Source: Corallium rubrum
Taxonomy: Eukaryota; Cnidaria; Anthozoa; Scleralcyonacea; Coralliidae
Direction: 5' to 3'
Assembly (NCBI GenBank): GCA_964035015.1
Contig: OZ036010.1
Coordinates: 5,005,927 to 5,069,926, forward strand
Length of the DNA: 64,000 nt
Each line of letters begins with the position of its first letter. Position 1 is the stretch's first letter. Both the position numbers and the translations under genes were made by a program. Below are positions 31,446-41,717 of the stretch, in pieces. The notes beneath the pieces are model-generated. The model was not told the DNA's origin. It saw only the letters and a program-made list of their open reading frames with translations, and ran no database searches.

Positions 31446-33532
31446 CGCCTAGACGTATCTTTGCCAGCTGAGTGGGATCCACAGCCACCTAGCCAAGTCG
31501 TTCATCTTGTTTCACTGTCACAATCGTCGTCAGAGTATCAACAAGTGTTGAATCATTTCACTTCAAAAGGAGGAACAAGCCAGCAGATAATAAAGATTGA
31601 AAGAGTTCAGAATCCTGGTTTGTATAAAGCTTATCTTGCGAAGAAACAGTCGATGAACGGAGAAGAGAATGAAATGCAGTTGTTTCACGGCACGAAGGCA
31701 GACAACACTCATTTGATTAATGTGAATAACTTCAGCCGAAGTTTTGCTGGAATTCATGGTAAGAATATATTGCATGTTGAACAATTATTAACAACTTAGA
31801 AATTTACTCTTCCAAGGGAGAATCCTCAGACATCTTAGGCAGTTGTGGCCTAATATCAGTAAAATATAAGAAAAAGTGCTGAGGTGAGAGAAATTGGTGA
31901 CTGACTTTCTAAAGTGATACCAAATGGAATGATTAATGAATCATTGACCTGGTTCATGTGTTACGGAAAGATGATAGTAACTGGGTGAAGAAAAGCATGT
32001 TGTATGAGGTGGAAGGTGTGAGAGGAAGAAGGCTAAGGATGATATAGAGTCATGTGATGGAAAAGTACACGAGAGAAGGCAAGGCAACTTCATTTGTTTA
32101 TTGAACCTATATGGCCCTCACCCCTTGATATAACTGTAGTTAGTAGAATTAACTGTGGAAAGTATGGTGTTGATTCTGCGGAGGGAGAAAGAGAACGGGA
32201 AAGCGAACGGGGAAAGGGAAACGGAAAGCAAAAAAAAAAACGAAAGGGAAAGCAAAAGGAAAAACGAAAGGGAAAGCGAAAGGAAAAGGAAAATGAAACG
32301 TGAAAGCGAAAGGGAAAGCGAAATGGAGGGAGAAGTAGGAGAAGGAGAAGGAGAAGGAAAGGAAAAATGAAGCGAAAGAGAAAGGGAAAGAGAAAAAAAG
32401 CAGGGAGAAAGGAAACGGGAAAAGGAAAGGGGAGGAGGGGGGGGGAGAAAGGGAAAAGGAAGAGAAAGAGAAAGGGAAAGCGAAAAGGGAAAGCGAAAAG
32501 GGAAAGCGAAAAGGGAAAGGGAAAGGGAAAAGGAAAGGGAAAGGGAAAGGGAAATAGAAATAGAAAGAGAAAGAGAAAGAGCAAGAGAAAGAGAAAGAGA
32601 AAGAGAAAGAGAAAGAGAAAGAGAAAGAGAAAGAGAAAGAGAAAGAGAAAGAGAAAGAGAAAGAGAAAGAGAAAAGAAAGAAAGAAAGAGAAAGAGAAAG
32701 AGAAAGAGAAAGAGAAAGAGAAAGAGAAAGAGAAAGAGAAAGAGAAAGAGAAAGAGAAAGAGAAAGAGAAAGAGAAAGAGAAAGAGAAAGAGAAAGAGAA
32801 AGAGAAAGAGAAAGAGAAAGAGAAAGAGAAAGAGAAAGAGAAAGAGAAAGAGAAAGAGAAAGAGAAAGAGAAAGAGAAAGAGAAAGAGAAAATTGCGATG
32901 TCGAGCCACTAGTTAGCCCCCGCATGAGGGAAATTAATAGCCGTAAAAACAAATATTGTGAAAACAAATATTGTTTGTAGCACTATAAATTCTCAGTTGT
33001 ACCTTACAAAATTATCTTCTCCCAACAAATATTAATGCTGAGCTCCAAGACTCCAAGGCCTGAAATTTCCCTAAAACGTATCCACAGTAATTGCGTTTAA
33101 AATTTCTGTAGAACGGAGAAGCTCTCCACAATAATTTTGACAGTCACCACAACATTTTCTTCAGTTACAGTTCCTGCGAGTGCCTGCTGAAAATTTTAAA
33201 TTGCTATTTTTTAAATATAATATCAAATTTTTATTACACATTTAGGTGCTAAGTATGGAAATGGCGTGTATTTTGCCCGAGACGCCTCCTATTCCTTGCG
33301 TTATGCCCAAAGTGGCAATTTAAACCCCTGTCAAATGTATGTGGCCAAAGTTCTAGTTGGGAAATATACTACTGGTGAGGAGGGAATGAAGGCACCGCCA
33401 TCAAGGAATGATCCTGCCAATCCAGGAGTATTGTATAACTCTGTAGTGGATAACAATGTGGATCCGTCCATCTTTGTTATATTTACTGATCATCAATGCT
33501 ATCCTGGATACCTTATTACATTTCTTCAATAA
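23219..33532 (+). CDS. PARP14-like mono-ADP-ribosyltransferase, gene 1 (six recognised exons)
   Basis: The exons are about 23219-23502, 24460-25215, 25903-26130, 27421-29306, 31453-31758 and 33246-33532. All introns are GT/AG and the phases agree (0, 0, 0, 1, 1). The domain order is KH-like segments (exons 1-2), macro domain 1 (exons 3-4), a proline-rich linker, macro domain 2, a KH-like segment, WWE (end of exon 4), and the ART catalytic domain (exons 5-6). This matches PARP14/PARP15-type proteins, without the N-terminal RRM-like part, which may lie further upstream. The ART triad reads His (LFHGT), Tyr (GVYFA) and Ile (PSIFVIF). Lack of the catalytic Glu points to mono-ADP-ribosylation. Exon 4 is 1886 bp against 1894 in gene 2, an 8-bp difference that breaks the frame in the linker. 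As written, the product would stop after macro domain 1. It may be a pseudogene, an allele or a sequence error. Confidence 0.85.
23527..23637. mobile_element. Perfect 44-bp-arm hairpin in intron 1
   Basis: Arms 23527-23570 and 23594-23637 are exact complements (core CTGAGTCGCTACTCAGAG) around a 23-bp loop. A MITE-like palindrome. Confidence 0.85.
23828..23911. repeat. Inverted repeat in intron 1
   Basis: ATGCTAATTAGTTACAA and ACCACTAGTG face their complements across about 25 bp. Confidence 0.7.
24042..24360. repeat. (TA)n and ACTTC pentanucleotide arrays in intron 1
   Basis: A (TA)n tract at 24042-24103, a second at 24172-24195, then ACTTC units to about 24350 with a run of GCTTC variants at 24243-24273. 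Confidence 0.97.
24460..25215 (+). CDS. Gene 1 exon 2: KH-like segments and start of macro domain 1
   Basis: The acceptor is TTTATAG at 24453-24459 and the donor is AAAAG/GTAAGT at 25216, both strong. 252 codons in phase 0. It encodes at least two KH-like units (SVTIVASSAMEGQNAQDLL; KPLEESLKEYNVSIRID) and ends with TSKGVKVSWKYGCIEDEK, which fits the first strand of a macro domain continued in exon 3. Confidence 0.85.
25275..25862. repeat. TACTG/CACTG pentanucleotide array in intron 2
   Basis: Degenerate GTATC/ACCGT units pass to uniform TACTG (25375-25470), then CACTG or GCACT to 25862. It fills nearly the whole intron. Confidence 0.97.
25903..26130 (+). CDS. Gene 1 exon 3: macro domain 1, N-terminal half
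   Basis: The acceptor is TTTGTAG at 25896-25902; the donor is GAAAAG/GTAGAG at 26131. 76 codons. ADILVNSAHSDLND is the strand and ADP-ribose-binding loop of a macro domain; CTYVIHAVCSDW is the conserved strand before the second half. Gene 2 retains only the second half of this exon. Confidence 0.9.
26297..27117. mobile_element. 821-bp fold-back MITE in intron 3, absent from gene 2
   Basis: TIR GGTGTCACAGGAAATTTG and its inverse. The long imperfect arms continue inward with repeated GGGACAAATTTC and ACGTATG-type text. The matching intron of gene 2 lacks it, so it was inserted or lost after the duplication. It contains a nested element. Confidence 0.85.
26807..26983. mobile_element. Nested Tc1/mariner-type MITE
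   Basis: TAGACCACTTTCATAAT faces its complement about 140 bp away, with TA on both outer sides. The block interrupts the right arm of the 821-bp fold-back element, whose left arm has the uninterrupted counterpart near 26397. Confidence 0.7.
27120..27288 (-). repeat. 5S-rRNA-like SINE copy in intron 3
   Basis: On the minus strand, GAAGTTAAGG ... TACTTGGATAGGTGACC resembles the 5S internal control region. The same body is found at 20795, 44370 and 52935. The copy is shared with gene 2 and so precedes the duplication. Confidence 0.6.
27421..29306 (+). CDS. Gene 1 exon 4: macro 1 end, linker (frameshifted), macro 2, KH-like, WWE
   Basis: The acceptor is TGATTTTTAG and the donor is TTCAG/GTATGG at 29307. 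The first frame gives the macro 1 C-terminus (SLAMPAIGTGQHRFP) and a Ser/Pro-rich linker, and stops at 27823. A second frame (+1) is open to the donor. It gives the linker (SPPDSPPDS repeats), macro 2 (HEGDITQRQADAIIN, NGGGVCKSI, VSIPAIGTASF), a KH-like unit near EAVIHFVGTCQQDINAA, and WWE (YVQWSLNDG ... YDKQSNGKIETAF ... EIDFIAKTEKN). Gene 2 reads through this region in one frame, so the break is in the linker at about 27760-27830. Confidence 0.85.
29576..30839. mobile_element. 1.26-kb composite fold-back insertion in intron 4, absent from gene 2
   Basis: Gene 2 has ACATATTATAATATAATA, uninterrupted. Gene 1 has ACATATTAT, then 1.26 kb, then TTATAATATAATA. Inside are a hairpin at 29986-30034 (CTACTAGTTATTTGCC) and long inverted arms at 30645-30830 (CGGTCTGTACTAGTGAAATA). 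A CCAAT-type motif lies at 29599-29612. No gene is recognised. Confidence 0.75.
30840..31452. other. Remainder of intron 4 with two (TA)n tracts
   Basis: (TA)n at about 30858-30896 and 31376-31442. The 480 bp between them has no counterpart in gene 2. Confidence 0.7.
31453..31758 (+). CDS. Gene 1 exon 5: ART domain, N-terminal half
   Basis: The acceptor is TTCGCCTAG and the donor is CATG/GTAAGA. It encodes LPAEWDPQPPSQ, IERVQNPGLYKAYLAKK, then LFHGT with the NAD-binding His, and ends FSRSFAGIHG. These are standard PARP14-type ART motifs. Confidence 0.92.
31759..33245. other. Intron 5 of gene 1 with a 720-bp polypurine tract
   Basis: Positions 32170-32891 are almost pure A/G on the + strand. 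A mixed region passes to uniform GAAAGA hexamers (about 32570-32890). The matching intron of gene 2 has the same tract at about 500 bp. The rest of the intron is nearly identical between the two genes. Confidence 0.95.
33246..33532 (+). CDS. Gene 1 exon 6: ART domain, C-terminal half
   Basis: The acceptor is CACATTTAG; the stop is TAA at 33530. AKYGNGVYFARDASYS carries the second triad residue (Tyr), PSIFVIF the third position (Ile instead of Glu), and QCYPGYLITF is the usual PARP14-type C-terminus. PGYLITF here is PEYLITF in genes 2 and 3. Confidence 0.93.
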
Positions 33533-35174
33533 TGCACAGTGCTTGTTATACTCTGCCAAAGTCCTTCCCAATTTTTCTCTTATCGCTTAATCACTCAGGA
33601 TTTTGTTGCTCAAAATTAGTACTATTAACCCTTTGAGGCCTGGACCTCTGCCTGCGCTGAATAAGATCGCGTGTGGTGTTAACCAGATAAAATACTAAAG
33701 ACTCGTCTTCAGGCTTCAAAGGGCTAATACTACTTGGCAAACAAAGTGATTGTGAAAACATCCAAGCTTTAATATAATGTTTTAATTTCGGTTGTTCACT
33801 TCTAGGTCCCACAGTGTATTTAAAACTATTAGATATTTCATTTAAGATTCTCAATAAAAGGCGCTCGATTTTCCAAGCTTGCTGACCGGTGTGATCGCGA
33901 TCAAGCACTTTTCCATGCAGGGAGGCCTGACCTTGAGCAGCTCTGCTCCAAGATGCACTGACTAGCTGCATGCATTAGCTGAAAATACTTTAAACCTAGA
34001 GCTCAATTCTAGACGTGTGGCTAAATGGAGGAATTGCTCCGACCTGTGATCAATTGAACGATAAAAATAGTAAAGCAGCGTAGAGTTGCATTAATACTCC
34101 AACACTCTTATTAGATATTTATCAAAATGCTACCAACAAATACACAGTATTAAAACTATATCAGTGGTTTTATTCGTAATATTAAAGAAAGATTGGTTTT
34201 CTGTTGATGTATTGCTACGATCACTATAAAAATATTGGAAACTTATTTAACAAAGAATGAACTAGAGATTTATAATGCATGAGACTCACTGGTCCGTCTT
34301 GACTTTCGACGTGTGTTAAATTCAAAGACTTCCAATCCACTATAATGATAGTGAATTATTTAACTGCAATTATTTGCGTTTTTTAAAATTAAAAATTTAA
34401 TAATACGTGTAGAACCCAGCTGGCTTCGTCTTCAAATATAGAATCGGATAGATAAAACTTTCGTATATATATTTAATACAACTGCCTGAACACTTACTTA
34501 ATGAACCAGAATTTCAGATATGTTGAAGCGTATAAACTAATAAACGGGAATAGTAACTCCACATAGTAACTCTACACCACTGTTACTACTTTTATCGTCC
34601 AATCACAAGTCGGAGCAATTCGTCCATTTAGCCACACATAATTCTAGCCAATCAGGACCAGAGTCTGAGAAGTTAACTACGATTTAACTACGTGACAGGG
34701 TAGTTAAATTGCCACTAAACGTTTTATACAACTGACCCTAATTGTTGTGCAGTGAAATGGACATAGATCTGCAGATTAAATATATCTACTGTATATATTG
34801 CAAAATTATGTGCAAAATTTTATGACTCTATCAACTCTATCAGAGTCTGTTTTATTACTTAATTAAAGTTCCACTGGCACAAAAAATAATTTAAAATAAT
34901 TTTCTTTTGTTATGGAAATATGTAACATTTTGTGGAAGGCTGTGGCTATATTTATGACACTATTATTCTTATTCCCAAACTAACCCTAACTCTAACCCTA
35001 AATAACCACGATTAACCCTACAAAAGTGCTATAGCCAAGGGGCACAACTAGAAAATTTCGAGGGCAGGGGTTGAACGCAAAAAAAGGGCAAAGTTGTTCA
35101 GTATTCTAAACAATTTGGGACTAGAAGCCAGTGGCGTGGGTGGCAGAGATTGTAGTCTCTGAAACGGCATTTCC
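33533..35174. other. 3' flank of gene 1, duplicated downstream of gene 2
   Basis: Non-coding and closely similar to 50274-51832. Similarity ends at 35174/51832 after GGCATTTCC. It includes the dispersed TAACCCTA-type repeat copy at 34861-35036 and an AATAAA at about 33853. Confidence 0.85.
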
Positions 35175-35783
35175 ATATGAGTCAAGAATTAGGAATTACG
35201 CTCCCCCGTTGGGTTTCTTGTTGGGCCAACAGACCCAACGGAAGTTATGATTCGTTCTCAGGCCTAATCTCAGCCCTCGCTCAAAATTAGTATTTTGGAG
35301 TTTTCTACTTTTTATACGGATTTTAATAAGGAGGTTAATGTCGGACCACGGGACTTTATAATATGCCGATTCGATTGTGCGTATCTACTATCTACTTGGC
35401 TAATCATGCTCCAGGATATTATTCAGAAATTGGACAGTGGCGACGCAAAGGTAAATACTTATAGAAAACCTACGTATCGTTGGAAGACAATGCAGACTGA
35501 TATCTTGCGACTGTGGTGACTAATAAATACCCAATATTACTTCAAAAAATCCTCCAAAGTTTATTACATGTAAATAATTCCAGACAGGGTTTATAGTTTC
35601 CCGAGTTTGATGTCTGTTGCCATTGAGTCTTGCATATAATTTAAACAGCATAACTTCACAGTCTCGCTATATTTTTAAATTCTATTTTGGTAGTTTACTG
35701 TATGTATATTCTTGTATCTTGTCTACTAATTATATCCTTGTTAACTATCATAGTTAATGTTCTTGGGCTTGTTGTAATTTGCC
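35175..35783. other. Non-coding junction after the duplicated segment
   Basis: Starts with a small inverted CCGTTGGGTTTC / ACCCAACGG motif at 35203-35245. This is related to the large minisatellite at 41718-43560 and to 43968-44010. No gene recognised. Confidence 0.5.
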
Positions 35784-36308
35784 TTATTATATGCATGACA
35801 AAATTACTGCAATCTGATTGGCTAAGAGGAGTGCAATTAATCGTTAATTGCATTCTCCGGAGTGCAAATTAATGTTACCATGGTAACAGTGGTAAAAAAT
35901 AAAATTCAAAATGGCGGCGTATTTTCAAACTGAAAGATTTTGACTTTTCCAACGACTTGTGGAACACTTTCAACTGAAAATTTCATGTAAATATTTGAAG
36001 ATCAATACAGGTAACATCTGCTCACCATAAGTGAAACTGTTTGTTGTCCAGTTGTAAGGAAACAAGACATTTTCAAATGCGCGAATTACTACGAAGCGTA
36101 CGACAAGAATTGACACTTCAGGTAATTGTAAATTGGTTTTGAAGTTTGTGATTACTTATAGTTAGTTGCCAGAAAGAAAAATTAATTCACTGCTTTGAAT
36201 AACGTTTTAAGATTGTCTGTGGTTGTATGGCCAATAAACATTCAAATTAAGACAAAATTTTTGACTGTAATTAAGATAGATATCGTAATTTTGTCATGCA
36301 TATAATAA
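35784..36308. mobile_element. Fold-back element, about 24-bp TIRs
   Basis: TTATTATATGCATGACAAAA at 35784 and its complement ending at 36308. A CCAAT-type motif (CTGATTGGCTAAG) follows the left end. A start-like AAAATGGCGGC lies at 35909, with no long frame. Confidence 0.7.
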
Positions 36309-36312
36309 ACAA

Positions 36313-36476
36313 GTAATCATATGATCTTGCTCATGCAATTAATGATTTTACACTACTCGTGATATTTGAAAATTGAGCCAAATTGCACTCGCCTACGGCT
36401 CGTGCAATTTTGGATCAATTTTCAAATATCACTCGTAGTGTAAAATCATTAATTGCACTCGCTATCATATGATTAC
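36313..36476. mobile_element. Long hairpin abutting the previous element
   Basis: Arms of about 70 bp (GTAATCATATGAT ... AATTAATGATTTTACACTA) face their complement around TTGCACTCGCCTACGG. Confidence 0.8.
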
Positions 36477-37277
36477 CTATACTAATTATGCTGTCGTTTA
36501 TATACCCTGTCTTGGCTCAGTACTAATGTCCACAAATATTTTTTAAAAATGTACTATAGTCAGAAAAGTGTAACTTATAAATAAACTTTATATACATTTG
36601 CAAATTATCAAGAATCTAGTTGAATCATGAATGTTTATAAATATCAAATTATGTTGGAATTACAATATATTTGACTAAATTGAGAGTTATAGTTATAGCC
36701 AGGCACACAGTTACTATTTATAGGCTGAAATTAAAATTAAATCTCAAGGGATTCCTAAGAAAAACCTTTTTTGGTTGGAAGTACAAGAATAAATTATAAA
36801 CCCACTAAACAAAAATGAATTCGATATTAGTTTTGTGAACTGTCAATACTGATTAGAAATTTTGATTGGCCATAATCATGTTTATTAGACATCATGGTGT
36901 AAAATAAGAATTTTATTAGTAGTTTTGTGCACAGTAATATGAAGCAATTTTTCTGTCTATTCAAATACAATTGGACATTTTTCACTGCTATTTCAAGGCT
37001 GTGAGGTTTTTCTATAACTAATTCTATTTATAATATACAGTCAAACACCTTCTTAAGTGGACACCCCTTTTAAATGGAAACAGACAGCTTATCTTTGGTT
37101 CCAGTGAGCAAATTAACCTCTCTTAATTAAGTGAACAAATCCATATCAAAATTAAAGTTTTCTTAACCCTTTATGACCCAGGAGGTCTCCAATTGATGAG
37201 TAAAATAACAATATCATTCCCATCGGTGCCATTAGAAAAGAAAAAGTGAAATTTAGAAAAAACAAAATTTTGTCTTT
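36477..37277. other. Non-coding
   Basis: AT-rich sequence with no recognised gene or repeat. Confidence 0.5.
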
Positions 37278-38278
37278 GTTAATTTCTATGGAATGCCGTT
37301 TGTATCAATAATAATTGTCTGACATATATACAACTTGTTGGCAAATAATGTAGTTGTTGGCAAATATATAAAACTTGTTCAAATATATTCAACTTAATAG
37401 CAAATATATACAACTTGTTGGCAAATATATACAATAATTGTTGCATAAAATAAATACAACCTGTTCACAAATATATAAAACTAGCTTGTTGCATAATATA
37501 TAAAACTTGTTGCAAAATATACAACATGTTTTCTAATATAAAACTTGTTGCATAATATATAAAATTTGTTGCAAAATATACACCATGTTTTCTAATATAG
37601 AACTTGTTGTGTAATATATAAAATAAAACTTGTTGTGTAATATATAAAACTTCTTGCAAAATACAACTTGGTAAAAAAAACTATTTTCAATACCGGTGGT
37701 GGTGAAGTGTAAAAAGTTATGGGTGAGTGCTGGAAACGTTAGAATCTACGAGGGTTGGGGCATGCTCTCCCTTAATTATTAAAATCTAGAGTCGTTGAAA
37801 TACCATTTCCTGTGTTTTGGGGGCAGAGTTCTGAAGATTATAAGACGTCATATAAAATATACCCAAGATAACACATTTCAGTGTGTTGAATATATATTGA
37901 AAACTTGCCAGGTATTAAATCTGTGGTGTAGCATGACCATTCTGAGTGGGGGGTGGGGGGAGGGGGTTACCTCTATTGCCTCTGCTCCTCACATTACCGA
38001 CCTTTCCGAAAAGTAGGGAGGGGTGACAACAATGTGAGTGAAAGGGTTAAAATCCGTTGTCCACATCCTGATTTAGACAATAAATCGTCTAGTAATCATA
38101 CGTCTTCTTCCTTATTCCAATTTACTGGAAGCAGCCTGGGAACAAGCTACGTCAACCCACGTCTATTAAGCAGCGGACTATTAGAAAAGTAATAGGCAAA
38201 AAATCGTGCAGGAATTTAATGGAAATAAATTTGTGCACAAAAAAATAATAATCCTTTAATTGCACACTAACTAAGTAA

Positions 38279-38570
38279 TACGAGCAACAAATTGCTGCAA
38301 CATTGTTGTGTTGCAAGTCTAACAGCGTTGTTGCACATCTTACCACCCAGCTCAAACATTGTCATGCAACAAAATTTTGTTGTTGCAAGTTGAAACAGCA
38401 TGTTGCAGCAAGTAGAACTAGCATCTACTTTTTTCAACAATTTTTTTCAATTTGCAACAACAAAATTTTGTTGTGTGACAATTTTTAAGGTGTGTGGTAA
38501 TACGTGCAACAATGCTTTTCAATTTGCAATGCAACAAAGTTGCATTGAAAGTTGAAGAAAAATGTTGCCT
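38279..38570. repeat. Cluster of CAACA...TGTTG micro-palindromes
   Basis: Many short inverted motifs such as CAACAAAATTTTGTTG and GCAACATTGTTG within 290 bp, inside the 3.6-kb fold-back element. Origin unknown. Confidence 0.7.
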
Positions 38571-40060
38571 GTATTACATAGCCCTTTAAACCTTGGAGCT
38601 TTCCCGTTGACGAGTAAAACCGTCTGGTGTTAGGCAGAGTAAAATAGTAGTCGTTTTCAGGTCTCAACTGGACTAGCCTTAAAAATCCTAGAAAAAATCT
38701 CGCACGAGCAATCCCCTTCACTTTGCTAATGGTCTGCCCAGTCCAGGGTGCCTGGCCAGTGTCCGACCCACCCACAGTGCCGCCTTACAGAGCCTTCACC
38801 GTGCATACAAACTCTGAGATAATCACCGGAAACAGGAAAGCCTGTTGGCGCTTCAAAAGAAGCCGCCTTTATCTAGCCAATCAAAACGCTTCCTGGTTAT
38901 GCATTATATATCTCAGAACCTTGTGGATACGATATTAAGCAGATAAGGGCCTAGGTGCAAGTTTGACTGAGGGGGCTGGCAAGAAAGAGGGAGGTCTTCA
39001 AATAATTTTCACAGATGTTGATTAATGCCATAATACCCCCTTCAATATAATTAACATTTGTAAATGTTAAGATAATTACCACATACAGCTGAAAAAGTCC
39101 ACCTTCATGCGTAATTTAGTGAGCTAATTACAACAATTACTAAAAAAGCCCAAAAATTTTACTAAGAGTTTATATTAATTATTAAAATTGTTTATCTTAG
39201 TTGTTAATATTTTATATTAAAAGTGTTTAAATTGTTTATAATTGTTTAAAAAATTGTTTTATTGGTTTGAAAGCATGATTTATTGAAATTCTAACAATTA
39301 TGTAACATTGTTGTTAAATACCCGTATATCTGCAGGAGGGTCAGGAAGGGCTACAGCCCCATCCCCCGTCTGGAAACCTTTCCCCTCCCCACTCCGCCAG
39401 GGAAAAATTAAATATTTGTTGGAAAACATAGTCGAAGAAAAAATTGGCTTGAAGTGAACTGGTGAAAGGTGTTGTTTTTCTACACGCAACAATAAATGCA
39501 TTGCACGACAACTAGTATCTTATTTAAGAGTGAGGATACAGGAAATCGATAAACCAATGCCATAGTAATTTGGCGCAAAACTTATAGCTAGCCATATTAG
39601 GGTCGTTTATACGAGCCGATAAGACGCGTCTTACACAAGACGCGAACTGACCAACTTATACGGCGTTTGAGGCGCGGCTTGGGTAACATATCTTTTATAC
39701 GAGTGTTTTGCGTCTTATATAAACCGCAACTTATAAATAATTATCTGTATCCAAATTATAAATCGCTATACAAAACTTTAATTCATTGATGAGTATAATA
39801 ACCATTTGTTATAATAACTATGCTTTCTGTATTGTTGCAATTATTTTCATCTCAAAACCCTTGGCACTTAAGACCATATTCCAGAGGGGCGTGGCCAAAG
39901 ACCTTCAAGATTAGCAAAATACTCCCTTGGCATTTTATACAAATTGTACCATCTTAATCAAGTCTTGCAGTCCTGTGCGTGACATTTAAGTGGAAACATT
40001 CGATCATTTCCATTTTCTAGTATTTTTTTCTAATTTGTCAAAAATTTAAATTTCTCGGCT

Positions 40061-40077
40061 CCCCCCCCCCCCCCCCC
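40061..40077. repeat. Poly-C run
   Basis: 17 consecutive C. Long C or G runs also occur at about 5318, 5974 and 52091, two of them at element borders. Confidence 0.95.
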
Positions 40078-40914
40078 AAGTAATAGATAGTTGTTCTTTT
40101 ATGTCTATAACTCAACATAATGTCTTAAACGAAATTGGCTTCAAAATCCACATATAATCAGTGATAACTGCCCATATATAGTGGCACGAAACTGGGAGGC
40201 CACTGACCATGTCTATTTGATAAATATAACAAGGTGCTGAGATCTAACCAAATTTTGGCTTTCGACAGTCTTGATTTTTGTGCATCGGACATATCCGAAA
40301 AATGTCAGGACAATGATACAGCATCCATGAATTTGGATCCTTCAATACACTACATGTTTGTTCAATTTCAGGCATTACGTATATTACACAACAAGTTCTA
40401 TATTAGCAACATGGTGTGTATTTTGCAACAAGTTTTATATATTATGCAACAAGTTCTATATTAGAAAACGTTGTGTATATTTTGCAACAAGTTTTATATA
40501 TTGCACAACAAGTTTTAAATTAGAAAACATGTTGTATATTTTGCAACAATTAAGTTTTAGATATTACACAACAAGGTCTATATTAGAAAACATGGTGTAT
40601 ATTTTTCAACAAGTGTCATATATTACGCAACAAGTTTTATATTAGAAAACGTGGTGTATATTTCACAAGTTTTATATATTACACAACAAGTTTTATATGT
40701 TTGTGAACAAGTTGTATTTTATGCAACAAGTTGTATATATTTGCTAACAAGTTGTATATATTTCCTATTAAGTTGGATATATCCGAACAAGTTTTATATT
40801 ATTATTTGCCAACAACTACTATATATTTGCCAACAAGTTGTATATATGTCAGCCAAGTATTATTGCTATAAACGGCATTCCATAATTTTCACTCGAATTT
40901 TCAAGTTGTCTTTT

Positions 40915-41640
40915 TCGATTTCAACAAATGAAATCACAAAACGCCGTTTGTTTTTTGCGATTCCAACAAATGAAATCACAAAATGACGTTTGTCTTTTGC
41001 AATTTCGACAAATGAAATCACAAAACGACGTTTGTCTTTTGCTATTTCGACAAATGAAATCACAAAACGACGTTTGTCTTTTGCAATTTCGACAAATGAA
41101 ATCACAAAACTCCGTTTGTCTTTTGCGATTTCGACAAATGAAATCACAAAACTCTGTTTGTCTTTTGCGATTTCAACAAATGAAATCATAAAACGACGTT
41201 TGTCTTTTGCGATTTCAACAAATGAAATCATAAAACGACGTTTGTCTTTTGCAATTTCGACAAATGAAATCACAAAACGACGTTTGTCTTTTGCAATTTC
41301 GACAAATGAAATCACAAAACGACGTTTGCCTTTTGCAATTTCAAAACTCCGTTTGTCTTTTGCGATTTCGACAAATGAAATCACAAAACTGCGTTTGTCT
41401 TTTGCGATTTCAACAAATGAAATCACAAAACGTCGTTTGTCTTTTGCAATTTCAAAACTCCGTTTGTCTTTTGCGATTTTGACAAATGAAATCACAAAAC
41501 TCTGTTTGTCTTTTGCGATTTCAACAAATGAAATCACAAAACGACGTTTGTCTTTTGCTATTTCAAAATATTGTTTATCTTTTGCTTTTTCGACAAATGA
41601 AATACTAAAACGGCACTTTTTTTTGCAATTTGGACAAACA
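40915..41640. repeat. 42-bp minisatellite
   Basis: About 17 units of 42 bp (core GACAAATGAAATCACAAAAC then GTTTGTCTTTTGC), with some shortened to about 24 bp. Because 42 is a multiple of three, frames stay open on both strands (ISTNEITKRRLSFA; ISFVEIAKDKRRFV). Spliced or expressed use is not supported. Confidence 0.95.
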
Positions 41641-41717
41641 AAATCTCTAAACAGCATTCTTCTTTTGCAAAACGCTCTCTTGCTTTTGTTATTTGAGCCT
41701 CCTCGGCTTCCATACTT

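Larger units (their letters stand above)
37278..40893. mobile_element. 3.6-kb fold-back element with minisatellite arms
   Basis: The left arm (37278-37670) and right arm (40375-40893) are inverted. Each is a tandem series of about 50-60-bp units built on ACAACAAGTTTTATATATTA-like text. The outer ends share TGGAATGCCGTTTGTA / TATAAACGGCATTCCA. The 2.7-kb centre shows no recognised protein. This resembles FB/Foldback-type elements with repetitive arms. Confidence 0.7.

Noticed and set aside
32090..32967. Phe/Ser/Leu-rich or Lys/Glu-rich frames over 250 codons, also at 49072-49708
   Set aside because: These are translations of the intronic GAAAGA tract.
34980..35010. Telomere remnant (CTAACCCTAA-like)
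   Set aside because: Only two or three degenerate units inside a dispersed repeat that also occurs at 2041 and 51543.
40915..41640. Regular repeat resembling a CRISPR array
   Set aside because: The units are contiguous without unique spacers, and the context is a spliced eukaryotic genome.
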